This document shows, one piece after another, positions 7,635-16,206 of a DNA stretch of 38,223 nucleotides. The translations under genes were made by a program, and so were the position numbers. A model generated the notes under the pieces. That model was given only the letters and a program-made list of their open reading frames with translations, did no database searches and had not been told where the DNA came from. This DNA is from Lachnospiraceae bacterium. Lineage in GTDB: Bacteria; Bacillota; Clostridia; Lachnospirales; Lachnospiraceae. The stretch spans positions 1-38,223 of the forward strand of contig JAFSGY010000042.1 in the NCBI GenBank assembly GCA_017440575.1. The letters run 5' to 3'. Positions within the stretch are counted from its first letter, which is position 1, and every line of letters starts with the position of its first letter.

Positions 7635-8483
7635 ATGAATGGAATCAATTATAGCAGTTTATTAAGTAACACAAATCTCTTCTCAAATCAGACAAAGTCT
7701 GTGCAGGAGGATGTAAAATATAAGGCAGGCTCTTTGGTTGAGAAGGAGAGTAGTGCAGTAGAAAATGCAGATCATGATACGGTAGAAATTAACGGTCAGT
7801 CAAGAGTACCAAAGGCTGGTTATGACAGACCAAAGCGTGTGCAGCAAAAGCCGGAGGAACGATATAAAGCGCTGGATGCTAATGGTATTCAGGAGGGAAT
7901 CAAGCTTAGTGATGCGGCAATAGATTTACTAAAGGAATTAAGAGAAAAATATGGTAACATGGAAATCTCGGTTGCAAAGTGGTCTACGGATGAGGAGCAG
8001 GACTATTATGCAAGAGGTTGCAAGAAGGATTACAGTGTATTAATGGATCCTGAATTATTAGAGAAAATGGCAGCAGATGAGTCTGTGAGAGCAGAATATG
8101 AATCTGTTTTAGATCAGGCAGGTGATAAATCAGCTGCATTAGAAGAAGCCTTAGGCGAGGATGCAGACAAGATTAAGAGCTTCAGCATCAGTATAGATGC
8201 AAATGGTAAGGTTTCTTATGCAGTACAGTTAATCAAAGACTTCGAAGAGAGAAATGCTAAGAGAGCAGAGGCTTCGGAGAAGTCAGCAGAAGAGATTCGC
8301 GAAGAGAAGTTAGAGGAGAGAAGAGCAAAGCGGCGAGAGGAAGAAAAGGAACGACTGGAAAGAATCACGGCCGATTCCATGGATGAATTGATTGAAAAGA
8401 TTAAGAATAAGCTCTATCCAGTGGAAGAGGAAGTAGAAGTAGAAGTAGAAGAGACACCGGTAGAGGACATCGTAGAAGAATAA
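7635..8483 (+). CDS. DUF6033 family protein
   Basis: A 282-residue soluble, highly charged protein matching the DUF6033 family. The recognisable core is at about 95-205: LSDAAIDLLKELREKYGNME, a DEEQDYYARG segment, and YSVLMDPELLEKMAADE. The first 90 residues are polar and probably disordered. The C-terminus is a Lys/Arg/Glu-rich helix (residues 210-250) ending in an acidic repeat tail (EEEVEVEVEE) encoded by a short GAAGTA tandem repeat. It is monocistronic, with a sigma-28-type promoter upstream and a strong terminator after it. The function is unknown; the promoter suggests co-expression with motility genes. Family assignment is from memory of the core motif. Confidence 0.75.
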   Translation: MNGINYSSLLSNTNLFSNQTKSVQEDVKYKAGSLVEKESSAVENADHDTVEINGQSRVPKAGYDRPKRVQQKPEERYKALDANGIQEGIKLSDAAIDLLKELREKYGNMEISVAKWSTDEEQDYYARGCKKDYSVLMDPELLEKMAADESVRAEYESVLDQAGDKSAALEEALGEDADKIKSFSISIDANGKVSYAVQLIKDFEERNAKRAEASEKSAEEIREEKLEERRAKRREEEKERLERITADSMDELIEKIKNKLYPVEEEVEVEVEETPVEDIVEE

Positions 8484-8498
8484 CCGGTTAGATATCGA

Positions 8499-8537
8499 AA
8501 AAAGAGGTGAAGTCTTGGGAGGACTTCACCTCTTTTT
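8499..8537. terminator. Bidirectional terminator between the DUF6033 gene and the PHP gene
   Basis: A 16-bp perfect stem (8499-8514 with 8522-8537, core GAGGTGAAGTC) with a 7-nt loop. It is flanked by A and T runs on the two sides, so it can end the rightward DUF6033 transcript and the leftward PHP transcript. Confidence 0.92.
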
Positions 8538-8546
8538 GGTATAGAA

Positions 8547-9335
8547 TTACAGTATGGTCTCAATATCTTTGATGTAGGTTTCCTGATTTTTCGCATCAAA
8601 CAGATAAACAGGAAGATCCGTCGCACGGTCAGGAGTCAGTGTAAGTAAATCTTCAGGAACCTGTAATTGGTAGCCTGTTCCAGACTTGATGCGTGTTACA
8701 TAGTCCTGAATGGAAGCAAGTGGCTCATCAAAGACGAGTCCATAAATGTTACCAATCACCGTTTCGCCAGTTCGATGAATATCGGAGCCTGCGGTCATAG
8801 GAATGTTGTGAGCCTTGGCATAGCGGTATGCAAGACGATCCTGATAAGCAGGATTACCAGCATTAGCAACCTCCCATGCATCACATTGAAAAGGGTGCAG
8901 TTCGATTTTGTCGAGATAGTCACGTTCACGGAAAGGATGTGCCTGAACAACAAGCCCGCCTGCTTTTTTGATCTCATGATAGTGTGTGATATGATCCCAT
9001 TCTAAAATCTCAGGGTGGGCGAGTAGCCATTCCTTATCAAGTCCATAAACAAGGTATTCATCAGGACCAAAGCGGCATTCCCATGCAAAGAATACTTGAA
9101 GTTCTTGCTTGTCTCCTTCTGCTTTCGCATCTTCATAGCCTTGACAGAACAGGTTTACACGTTCTTCCCAAGGAAGATTACTTGGAATACAGGTATTACC
9201 GTTGAAGAAATGGTCTGTTACGATGATACCGGTGTACCCTTTTTCCTTATAAAAGGATATATAATCAGCGCCTCTGCTGCGTCCACAGGCACTTGCCTGA
9301 ACGGTGTGCAGATGTGTTTCGTATAGATAAGACAT
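8547..9335 (-). CDS. PHP-domain metal-dependent hydrolase
   Basis: A 262-residue protein of the PHP (polymerase and histidinol phosphatase) superfamily, which hydrolyses phosphoesters using a metal cluster. Motifs seen are ETHLHT at 6-11, VTDHFF at about 39-44, VQAHPFR near 134-140 and GSDIHRTG near 188-195, together supplying the metal-binding His and Asp residues. The WEC segment after VFFA fits the acidic metal ligand. The ATG follows GGAGAAACGACCT. It is transcribed alone, on the opposite strand to its neighbours. The substrate is unknown; relatives include histidinol-phosphatase and nucleoside 3',5'-bisphosphate phosphatases. Confidence 0.88.
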   Translation of the reverse strand: MSYLYETHLHTVQASACGRSRGADYISFYKEKGYTGIIVTDHFFNGNTCIPSNLPWEERVNLFCQGYEDAKAEGDKQELQVFFAWECRFGPDEYLVYGLDKEWLLAHPEILEWDHITHYHEIKKAGGLVVQAHPFRERDYLDKIELHPFQCDAWEVANAGNPAYQDRLAYRYAKAHNIPMTAGSDIHRTGETVIGNIYGLVFDEPLASIQDYVTRIKSGTGYQLQVPEDLLTLTPDRATDLPVYLFDAKNQETYIKDIETIL

Positions 9336-9362
9336 AGGTCGTTTCTCCTTTCAGATAGTGTT

Positions 9363-9391
9363 ACGGCATACGAAGTAAAGGGTATGCCCGT
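9363..9391. repeat. Imperfect inverted repeat in the PHP/decarboxylase intergenic region
   Basis: ACGGCATAC at 9363-9371 and GTATGCCCGT at 9382-9391 pair over nine bases with one bulge. It lies just upstream of the PHP ribosome binding site, in the 169-bp region between the divergent PHP and decarboxylase starts. It may be an operator or a leader hairpin. Confidence 0.3.
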
Positions 9392-9504
9392 TGAACAAGT
9401 ATTATCGTAGCACAAATTTAAACGAGGGTAAATAGTGTTGCTTGCAATGAACAGGGGAGTTGTATAAGATAGTAATATTAGAATATCTAGGAGAAGAGAG
9501 AAAT

Positions 9505-10971
9505 ATGTGTAATCAAGATAAAACACCGTTATTGGATGCCATTACGGAATTTATAGATACAAAGCCGGCATACTTTCGGATTCCGGGACACCGATTGGAG
9601 CGGGGAATCAGTAAGAAATGGACGGATAAGGTAGGGAAAGAAATTTTTGCTTATGATGTAACCGAAACACCATTTACCGATGATTTGCATAGTCCTGAGG
9701 GAGCAATTGAGGAAGCACAGGAGCTGTTACAGGAGCTTTATGGGGCAGAAAGAAGCTTTTTTCTAGTAAATGGAACGACCTGTGGAAATGAGGCGATGCT
9801 GTTAAGTGTTGCCTTGGAAGGACAAGAGGTTATGGTGGCAAGAAATGCGCACAAATCTGCCATGATGGGACTCATTATTTCAGGAGCAAAGCCAGTTTAT
9901 ATTATGCCTGAGATTTTGAGCGAATGGGGACTTCAGGGGGGGATTACGCCAGAGCAGGTAAGGCGTACCTTTGAAGCGCATCCTGCGTGTAGGGCGCTTT
10001 TTCTTGTAAGTCCGAGTTATTATGGGATTGTGTCGGATTTGAAGGCAATTGCTGATATCTGCCATGAATATGGGGCAATGCTATTGATCGATGAAGCACA
10101 TGGAGGACATTTGTACTTTCATGAAGATCTTCCGAAGGGAGCATTAGAGCAGGGCGCAGATATGTGTGTACAGAGTATGCATAAGGTGACAGGAGCACTT
10201 ACGCAGTCATCGGTGCTGCATATGAAGTCACAGCTTGTGGATGTAGAACGATTGGCGGCCAATCTCCATATTGTACAGAGTACAAGCCCAAATTACTTGC
10301 TCATGACGTCACTTGACTGTGCAAGATATGAGCTTGCCCTACATGGTACAGAGATGATGGAGCAGGCGTTGAGATTAGCAGAGGATGCGAGAAAAAGAAT
10401 TCAAGCAATTGACGGCTTTCGCTGTATGGGGCAGGAGGTAGTCGGACAGGCAGGCATTGCGGGCGTAGATGGAACGAGACTGATTATCAGTGCAAAGGAG
10501 TTTGGACTGACGGGCTTTGCGCTGGAAGAAATCTTATTTGAACGGTATGCAGTGAATATGGAGCTTGCCGATTATGAAAATGTACTTGCCATTGTGACAT
10601 ATGCCAATACGCAGGAAGAGCTGGAACGATTGGTTAAGGCATGTGAAGAGATTGCTCAGGAATATAGTAGGATGCAGGAAACTGCATGCGAACAACCTCA
10701 GCTTCCACAGCTGCCGGAGCAGATGCTTACACCAAGACAGGCGTATTTTGCTGAGGCAGAAGAGATTGCATGGCAGCAGGCAGTGGGAAGGATATCAGCA
10801 GAAATGATAGCACCATATCCGCCGGGGATTCCGATTATCTACCCTGGCGAATGCATCACGCAGGCAGTATGGGACTATTTAGAGAAGTTCCGTAGAGAGA
10901 AACGACATATTCATGGAAGTCGTGACGGTAGATTGGAGGTCATTAAGGTAATAAAAGAAGAGAGTGAGTAG
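9505..10971 (+). CDS. Orn/Lys/Arg decarboxylase family protein (PLP-dependent)
   Basis: A 488-residue fold-type I PLP enzyme of the Orn/Lys/Arg decarboxylase major-domain family, which makes polyamines or cadaverine/agmatine from basic amino acids. PLP-site motifs are DEAHGGH at about 196-202 and SMHKVTGALTQSS with Lys227 as the Schiff-base lysine. The N-terminal PAYFRIPGHR and the C-terminal YPPGIPIIYPGE are hallmarks of the short Gram-positive YaaO/SpeA-like group lacking the wing domain. ATG 9505 is preferred over an upstream TTG at 9460 because AGGAGAAGAGAG precedes it. Which amino acid is used cannot be told from sequence reading. Confidence 0.92.
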   Translation: MCNQDKTPLLDAITEFIDTKPAYFRIPGHRLERGISKKWTDKVGKEIFAYDVTETPFTDDLHSPEGAIEEAQELLQELYGAERSFFLVNGTTCGNEAMLLSVALEGQEVMVARNAHKSAMMGLIISGAKPVYIMPEILSEWGLQGGITPEQVRRTFEAHPACRALFLVSPSYYGIVSDLKAIADICHEYGAMLLIDEAHGGHLYFHEDLPKGALEQGADMCVQSMHKVTGALTQSSVLHMKSQLVDVERLAANLHIVQSTSPNYLLMTSLDCARYELALHGTEMMEQALRLAEDARKRIQAIDGFRCMGQEVVGQAGIAGVDGTRLIISAKEFGLTGFALEEILFERYAVNMELADYENVLAIVTYANTQEELERLVKACEEIAQEYSRMQETACEQPQLPQLPEQMLTPRQAYFAEAEEIAWQQAVGRISAEMIAPYPPGIPIIYPGECITQAVWDYLEKFRREKRHIHGSRDGRLEVIKVIKEESE

Positions 10972-10980
10972 TATAGAGTT

Positions 10981-11021
10981 TGCCTGTTACTGGAACGGAA
11001 TGAACAGTAACAGGCATTTTT
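10981..11021 (+). terminator. Terminator after the decarboxylase gene
   Basis: A perfect 12-bp stem (TGCCTGTTACTG at 10981-10992, CAGTAACAGGCA at 11005-11016) with a 12-nt loop, followed by five T residues. Confidence 0.9.
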
Positions 11022-11051
11022 GCATAAAAAGGTCAGATTAGGGGAATAGTT
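11022..11051 (+). promoter_or_regulatory. Possible sigma-G-type promoter of spoVAA
   Basis: GCATA at 11022-11026 resembles a sigma-G/F -35 element, and AATAGTT at 11045-11051 partly resembles the -10 element CATnnTA. The position, right after the decarboxylase terminator and 36 bp before spoVAA, fits a forespore promoter. The -10 match is weak. Confidence 0.25.
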
Positions 11052-11086
11052 ACCAATACTAGGAAAAAGCAGTTAATAGAAAGGGC

Positions 11087-11728
11087 ATGGTTAGAAGAAT
11101 GGCAAATGTTGTAATCTATGTCATGGCAAAGCAAAATGTAGAGGCAAAGAAAGACGAAATTCTATTGGGAGATGCGGCAAGTGTTTATTGTGAGGACAGC
11201 GCAGTCAGAGCAAAAGCAAATGCTCTATGTATTTATAAATTTCGAGGGGGACAGGAAGCCAGAGCAGTGATCAGCATGATGAAAATTATAGAAATGCTGA
11301 CGGTACTGGTGCCTGGGGCAACGGTGGAGAGCATTGGTGAAAAAGCGATTGTACTGGAAAAAATCCCGGAAAAGAAATATAACAGTCGACTCATACCATG
11401 GAAGATAGCACTGGTGGCAGCAGTCAGTTTTTTCGGAACGGCGTTTACCATTATGGCATTTCATAATGATGTTGGAGTAAGTGATGTGTTTATGAGAATA
11501 TATGAGATGGTAACAGGGCAGAAATCATCGGGGTGTACGGCACTGGAAATCTTTTATTCTATTGGGCTTTGTCTTGGAATCATTATTTTCTACAATCATA
11601 TCGGTGGTAGAAGGATTACAAAAGACCCTACGCCTCTTGAGGTGGAAATGAAGATTTATGAACAGAATGTTAATATGACACTTGTGGAAACAGCAGAAAG
11701 AGAGGGCAAAGAAATTGATGTGGATTAG
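11087..11728 (+). CDS. spoVAA: Stage V sporulation protein AA
   Basis: SpoVAA is part of the SpoVA membrane system that imports dipicolinate into the forespore and releases it on germination. The N-terminal soluble domain carries the family phrase EILLGDAASVY. Two membrane segments follow (IALVAAVSFFGTAFTIMAFH near 110 and EIFYSIGLCLGIIIFYNHIG near 155), with FHNDVGVSDVFMRIYEMVTG and DPTPLEVEMKIYEQN aligning well with the Bacillus protein. It has 213 residues from ATG 11087; an in-frame ATG at 11099 is an alternative because AAAGGG sits only one base before the first. spoVAB starts inside its last codons. Confidence 0.93.
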   Translation: MVRRMANVVIYVMAKQNVEAKKDEILLGDAASVYCEDSAVRAKANALCIYKFRGGQEARAVISMMKIIEMLTVLVPGATVESIGEKAIVLEKIPEKKYNSRLIPWKIALVAAVSFFGTAFTIMAFHNDVGVSDVFMRIYEMVTGQKSSGCTALEIFYSIGLCLGIIIFYNHIGGRRITKDPTPLEVEMKIYEQNVNMTLVETAEREGKEIDVD

Positions 11729-12185
11729 TAATGTGATGTTGGCTTTCTTAGGAACTTGCTTTGGACTGATGGTGGCTGGTGGAGTATTTACAGTTCTCTT
11801 TGTAGTAGGTATGATTCCTCGATTTGCCGGGAAAACGGATACTGCAAGATATGAGGTACTATATGAGGAGTTTATTATAGGGGGCTCGGTTGCAGGCTGT
11901 ATTTTGAGCGTTTTTGAGTTCCCATATAGGTTTGGTGAATGGATGCAGAAGCTTCCAACATCGGTGTATGATGTGGTTGTTTTGATAGTGTTGATAGCAA
12001 TTGGTATCTTTTCAGGAATCTTTGTGGGATGCCTAGCACTTGCCTTGGCTGAAATGATTGATTCGATTCCTATCTTTGCAAGAAGAATGGGCTTTCGACA
12101 TGGCGTAGGCGTGGCAGTTATCTCGACAGCGCTAGGAAAACTGTGTGGCTCGATGCTTTATTTTTGTATGCATTTTTATGAATAG
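11718..12185 (+). CDS. spoVAB: Stage V sporulation protein AB
   Basis: A 155-residue polytopic membrane protein, partner of SpoVAA in the dipicolinate channel complex. Four or so hydrophobic segments are visible, and the N-terminal pattern (FLGTCFGLMVAGG, then VVGMIPRFAGKTDTARYEV) matches SpoVAB. The ATG at 11718 overlaps the spoVAA stop by 11 bases and gives the expected family N-terminus; the ORF is open further up to a TTG at 11682, but that adds a charged stretch not found in the family. It is followed by a LacI gene rather than by spoVAC, which is 7.8 kb away in this window. Confidence 0.92.
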   Translation: MWISNVMLAFLGTCFGLMVAGGVFTVLFVVGMIPRFAGKTDTARYEVLYEEFIIGGSVAGCILSVFEFPYRFGEWMQKLPTSVYDVVVLIVLIAIGIFSGIFVGCLALALAEMIDSIPIFARRMGFRHGVGVAVISTALGKLCGSMLYFCMHFYE

Positions 12186-12196
12186 ATGCAGCTGAC

Positions 12197-12226
12197 TTGA
12201 TGATTTAGGTTGCGAGATGTTATGAT
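12197..12226 (+). promoter_or_regulatory. Sigma-A-type promoter for the LacI-GH53 unit
   Basis: TTGATG at 12197-12202 and TATGAT at 12221-12226 are separated by 18 bases, a good vegetative promoter 58 bp before the LacI start. No clear LacI-type palindrome was found around it. Confidence 0.5.
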
Positions 12227-12284
12227 AATAGAGTAGCTATGGAGTGGTTTTCAATAGTCTGTTAGACAAAGAAGAAAAAGGATT

Positions 12285-13301
12285 GTGACAAGAGATATGG
12301 CAAAGGAAATTAGTATTAGCGAGCTTGCTGAGAGGCTGAATATATCTGTGACTACGGTTTCGAGGGCTCTGTCCGGTAAGGGCAGAGTCGGAGAGGAAAC
12401 GCGTAAGAGAGTATTGGATTATATTGAGGAACATGATTACATACCGAATATTCATCGACCGAAAGAGATAGAGAAGCCTACGAGAACGATATGTGTAACG
12501 CTTCCGGGCGAAGAGGACTTTGCAGAAATGCCTTACTTTCAAAAAATCATGTTAAGTATCTATGACTATTTTCAAACTAGAGATTATGACATTATCGTCA
12601 TAAAGATAAAGGCAGATGATATTGGAGCGTTAGAGAGGGTAATCCTGAACCGGAAGGTAGATGGTGTTATTTTGACTAGAGCCATAGAAGATAGTATGGC
12701 AATACAATATTTGAAAAAGGAAAAGGTTCCTTTTGTTGTGATTGGTTCTTATCATGATTCAGATGTATATCAAGTGGATGTGGAGCAGGAGAATGCATGC
12801 AGAGAGCTTACATCTATTCTGATACGCATGGGAATTCGGGACATTGCCTTATTTTGCGCCGATATTAGTCATATGGTTACGCAAAGCAGATATAATGGCT
12901 TTGTAAAAGCTTTTGAGGAGAATAATCTTTCGGTGGATACTAGTCGGGTCTTTGATGAGGTAGGATATCAGCTTGTGGCAGAAAAGGTAATTGAAGATCT
13001 GCTAAAGCAACAGATTGAGTGTATTATTTGTATGGATGACAATATCTGTATCAATGTATTGAATAAGCTTCGAAAAGAAAATGTAAAAATACCGGAGGAC
13101 ATTAAGGTAGCTTCCTTTTTCAACAACTCGTTACTAAGCAGCTACTACCCTCCGATAACCTGTCTGGATTTTGATATTCAGGAGTTGGGTATGGTTGCTG
13201 CAAAAATGATGTTAGATGTTCTGGAGGGAAATGATACACCAAAAAGATTGGAACTTGGCTATCAGGTAATGTTAAAAAATTCAACAAAGATGTCTGTATA
13301 A
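12285..13301 (+). CDS. LacI family transcriptional regulator
   Basis: A 338-residue LacI/GalR-type sugar-responsive repressor. The DNA-binding headpiece is at about residues 6-55 (ISISELAERLNISVTTVSRA, LSGKGRVGEETRKRV, IEEHDYIPN), followed by the periplasmic-binding-like effector domain ending PPITCLDFDIQELGMVAAKM. The frame starts at a GTG at 12285 with AAAAAGG a few bases before it; ATG 12297 is the alternative and would remove four residues. Together with the GH53 gene 27 bp downstream it forms a small operon, so it probably responds to galactan breakdown products. This is inferred from context. Confidence 0.92.
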   Translation: MTRDMAKEISISELAERLNISVTTVSRALSGKGRVGEETRKRVLDYIEEHDYIPNIHRPKEIEKPTRTICVTLPGEEDFAEMPYFQKIMLSIYDYFQTRDYDIIVIKIKADDIGALERVILNRKVDGVILTRAIEDSMAIQYLKKEKVPFVVIGSYHDSDVYQVDVEQENACRELTSILIRMGIRDIALFCADISHMVTQSRYNGFVKAFEENNLSVDTSRVFDEVGYQLVAEKVIEDLLKQQIECIICMDDNICINVLNKLRKENVKIPEDIKVASFFNNSLLSSYYPPITCLDFDIQELGMVAAKMMLDVLEGNDTPKRLELGYQVMLKNSTKMSV

Positions 13302-13328
13302 ATAACAGATATGCAGAAAGGGGAAACA

Positions 13329-15026
13329 ATGAGTCTGTTTATCAAAGGAATGGATATTTCGTCATATCCGGAAATGTTGGACAAGCAGTATACATATTAT
13401 GATTTTAATGGAAAAGAGGTCAATCTGCTTGATTTTGCAAAGGAGCAAGGCTTTAATTATGGTCGGTTACGTATCTGGAATGAACCAGAGAGGGTGCCGG
13501 AGTCTGGAGGCTATTGCAATCTGAAGGACACGCTGAAAATGGCAAAAGAAATCATGCAAAGAGGTATGGGATTACTTCTGGATTTTCATTATTCAGATTG
13601 GTGGGCAGATCCCGGAAATCAAAATCTACCTTTTGCATGGAAGGAGCTTTCAGAGGATGAGCTGGTAGAGGTCGTGTATGATTATACCAAAAAGGTTATG
13701 ATGGCATTAGCTGAAAATGGTACCTATCCTGATATGGTTCAAATCGGCAATGAGATCCGATGTGGTATGATGTGGCCGGTTGGAGCCATTACCAACTGGA
13801 AAGGGCTTGCAAAGCTGATTAATGCAGGCATTAAGGCAGTGCGTGATACGCAGGGAGAACGTGATACCAAGATTGTGATACATCTGGATCAGGGGGGAAG
13901 ATATTATTATTATGAGGAATGGTTTGATGCAGCACTGGCGCATGGTGTTACGGATTTTGACATTATAGGATTGTCCTATTATCCATTTTGGCATGGAACC
14001 TTTAATGATTTGAAAAACACAATGGAAAAGTTAATTGTACGTTATAAGAAGCCTCTTGTATTGGCAGAAATCGCGCATGCTTATAGAATGAGTCAGGGTA
14101 ATCTATTTGGTGAAGCACAGGAAAGGATTGCGGGATTTCCTGCGAATCCTGAGGCACAAAGAACGGTATTAGAGCTGATTATGAGTATTGTAGCCCATGT
14201 GAGCAATGACATGGGAATAGGCGTTTTCTACTGGGAGCCTTTCTGGCAGGCGAAAGAGAATGATGGAAGCTGGGGCTCTTGTATGGTACTGGTAGATAGT
14301 AACGGAATGCCGACAGAAGGCTGTAAGGCATTTGGAATAGAGCCGAAGAATACAGATATTAATAAAATTGCAAAAATCTATGAACCAAAGGCTGCTATGT
14401 TATCAGATAAGGAGCAATTAGAGCGTTATTTACCGCAGAATATCAAGGTGCTGATGTGGGATGGTAGTATAGAAAACAGAGTAGTAAATTGGGAGCTTTC
14501 TGATATGTCAGCTTCAGAAGAGTTTTCTGTTCATGGTGTACTTTCATCAGGAGAAGGTGTGCAGATGCAGATTCGCATTGACAGCAATGCTCAAAATCTG
14601 CTTGGAAATGGTGAATTTGTGGAAGATTTGCGCTTCTGGGAGGTAGAGACATCCCACGATGTTCAGCAGGAAATTCGACAGGAGATTGCAGAGGAATTTC
14701 CATTTGAGGCAAAGAATTATTTTTATTTTTCATGTAAAGAAAATCTGACCTTGTGTATGAAGCAATGTATAGAGCAGGTAGAGACAGGTAGTTATGTACT
14801 GTCTTTGGAATATCTTGGAGATAATACAACTGGCGTAAAGGTGTGGCTGTATGCAAAGTCTGGAGAAAAAGAATATATGGCAGACATTTTCCCAACGGAT
14901 AGCGAGTGGGTGAGACAGGAGCTTGTATTTGAGGTTGAGGATGTGAGTGCCGTGGAGGTTGGCATAAAGGTCGACTCACCTGCGATGTATGGACAGGTGA
15001 GAGCTGTGAAGCTGGTGAAGAGATAG
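13329..15026 (+). CDS. GH53 family arabinogalactan endo-beta-1,4-galactanase, cytoplasmic
   Basis: Glycoside hydrolase family 53 cleaves beta-1,4-galactan side chains of pectin. The catalytic domain covers about 1-345, with RLRIWNEP, LLDFHYSDWWADPGNQ, the acid/base Glu142 in QIGNEI and the nucleophile Glu247 in VLAEIAHAY. Residues 350-565 form an extra region of beta-rich sequence (including a carbohydrate-binding-module-like stretch LGNGEFVEDLRFWEVET). The start is ATG 13329 with AAAGGGG upstream. There is no signal peptide, which is unusual for an endo-acting galactanase and implies action on imported oligosaccharides. It lies in an operon with a LacI regulator and ends in a strong terminator. 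Confidence 0.93.
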   Translation: MSLFIKGMDISSYPEMLDKQYTYYDFNGKEVNLLDFAKEQGFNYGRLRIWNEPERVPESGGYCNLKDTLKMAKEIMQRGMGLLLDFHYSDWWADPGNQNLPFAWKELSEDELVEVVYDYTKKVMMALAENGTYPDMVQIGNEIRCGMMWPVGAITNWKGLAKLINAGIKAVRDTQGERDTKIVIHLDQGGRYYYYEEWFDAALAHGVTDFDIIGLSYYPFWHGTFNDLKNTMEKLIVRYKKPLVLAEIAHAYRMSQGNLFGEAQERIAGFPANPEAQRTVLELIMSIVAHVSNDMGIGVFYWEPFWQAKENDGSWGSCMVLVDSNGMPTEGCKAFGIEPKNTDINKIAKIYEPKAAMLSDKEQLERYLPQNIKVLMWDGSIENRVVNWELSDMSASEEFSVHGVLSSGEGVQMQIRIDSNAQNLLGNGEFVEDLRFWEVETSHDVQQEIRQEIAEEFPFEAKNYFYFSCKENLTLCMKQCIEQVETGSYVLSLEYLGDNTTGVKVWLYAKSGEKEYMADIFPTDSEWVRQELVFEVEDVSAVEVGIKVDSPAMYGQVRAVKLVKR

Positions 15027-15030
15027 GATG

Positions 15031-15075
15031 AAAATACCCTGATACTTGAAAAGAGGTGTCAGGGTATTTTTTTTT
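15031..15075 (+). terminator. Terminator after the GH53 gene
   Basis: A 15-bp stem with one G-T pair (15031-15045 with 15056-15070, core ATACCCTGA / TCAGGGTAT) followed by a run of T residues to 15075. Confidence 0.9.
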
Positions 15076-15145
15076 GTAAAGGAGCTAAAGGTATAGAAAT
15101 TAAGAAAAACACAAAAAAATGGCAAAAAGACCATATATGGACCAC

Positions 15146-15154
15146 TTTACGCAT
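15146..15154 (+). promoter_or_regulatory. Candidate operator TTTACGCAT upstream of the agr regulator genes
   Basis: The 9-mer TTTACGCAT lies 61 bp before the XRE start. The same 9-mer, in the same orientation relative to its gene, occurs upstream of agrB (18337-18345 on the minus strand). It also begins a loose inverted repeat, TTTAC with GTAAA at 15164-15168. A shared regulator site is possible but unproven. Confidence 0.3.
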
Positions 15155-15214
15155 ATTATTTTTGTAAAATGAATAAAATAGAGTGTAAAAATATTTTGCG
15201 TAGGGGTGAGTTGA

Positions 15215-15457
15215 TTGCAGGTACAAGAGGCGACCGTAAAAAGAATACAAGAACTTTGTGCCGACAAGAATATTAAAATCAATGAGCTTGCCCGTGTTGC
15301 AGGAATGGCTCCGTCAACGTTGAAAAATGTCATGAATGGTGGCAGTAAAAATACAGGAATTGTTACCATTGCGCAGATTTGTGATGGCTTGAATATAACA
15401 GTAAAGGAGTTTTTCGACAGCAAAGTATTTGAAGAACTAGAGCAGGAAATATCCTAA
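15215..15457 (+). CDS. XRE-family helix-turn-helix regulator, TTG start
   Basis: An 80-residue Cro/CI-type DNA-binding protein. The helix-turn-helix is seen in IKINELARVAGMAPSTLKNV, followed by GIVTIAQICDGLNITVKEFF, a typical single-domain XRE repressor. The start is a TTG preceded by AGGGGTGAG with good spacing; the next in-frame ATG would cut into the helix-turn-helix, so TTG is the best choice. It is 17 bp upstream of the LytTR regulator and co-directional with it, and therefore probably co-transcribed. Its likely targets are its own promoter or agrBD, which is inference. Confidence 0.85.
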   Translation: MQVQEATVKRIQELCADKNIKINELARVAGMAPSTLKNVMNGGSKNTGIVTIAQICDGLNITVKEFFDSKVFEELEQEIS

Positions 15458-15474
15458 AGATAATGTGAAGTACT

Positions 15475-16206
15475 ATGAAGAGAAATGTATTAATTATTGA
15501 AGATAATAAAGCGTGTATGGACGCACTGGTGGAGATAACAAGGAAATGTGATTCCGTCGGTGCTATTTTTTGTGCTGAAAACAAGGAAAAGGCATATGCT
15601 TATGCTATGGAAGAAACGATTGATTTGTTTCTGGTAGATATTATACTAAATCATTCGGAGCATCAGGATGTATCAGGGATGCGGTTTGTAGAGAAAATCA
15701 GGCAGATGGACAAGTACGAGTTCACGCCAGTTATTTTTATTACGAATCTGATTGATGAGGAAATGAATGCTTTCCATAATCTGCATTGCTATGGCTATAT
15801 TGAGAAGCCCTTTGACCCGGAAAAGCTTTACAAGCTGATCTCGTCGGCACTGAATTTTCCTTTGCAGAATAACAAAAACAATGGCTTTTTCTATTATAGG
15901 AAGGATGGCATTATCTATTCGATAGAGGTTGACCAGATTATCTATGCAGAGACCAGCTTTCGTAAATTAGTCATCTATACAACTTCCGATGAAATCGAGA
16001 TTCTATACAAAACGTGCAACAGTCTGTATAAGGAATTGCCAAGGGAATACTTTATCCAGTGTAACAGAAATGCAATCGTGAATCGCAAATACATTGAGTC
16101 TATTGATAAGACCAATCGGTATATCAAGATGAAAAATGGAAAAAGTGTTGAGATTGGAAGAATAATAGGTAAGGGGTTCTTTGAAGAGTTGGGTTATGAT
16201 AGTTAA
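15475..16206 (+). CDS. LytTR response regulator of the agr locus (AgrA-like)
   Basis: A 243-residue response regulator with an N-terminal receiver domain (IIEDN acidic pocket, phospho-acceptor Asp55 in LVDIIL, Lys in YIEKPFDP) and a C-terminal LytTR DNA-binding domain from about 140 (IYSIEVDQIIYAETSFRKLV to YFIQCNRNAIVNRKYIESID). LytTR proteins activate by binding paired direct repeats upstream of promoters. It lies between an XRE gene and an AgrC-like kinase whose start overlaps its last codons, so the pair is translationally linked. By position it should be the transcriptional output of the AgrD signal. Confidence 0.92.
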   Translation: MKRNVLIIEDNKACMDALVEITRKCDSVGAIFCAENKEKAYAYAMEETIDLFLVDIILNHSEHQDVSGMRFVEKIRQMDKYEFTPVIFITNLIDEEMNAFHNLHCYGYIEKPFDPEKLYKLISSALNFPLQNNKNNGFFYYRKDGIIYSIEVDQIIYAETSFRKLVIYTTSDEIEILYKTCNSLYKELPREYFIQCNRNAIVNRKYIESIDKTNRYIKMKNGKSVEIGRIIGKGFFEELGYDS

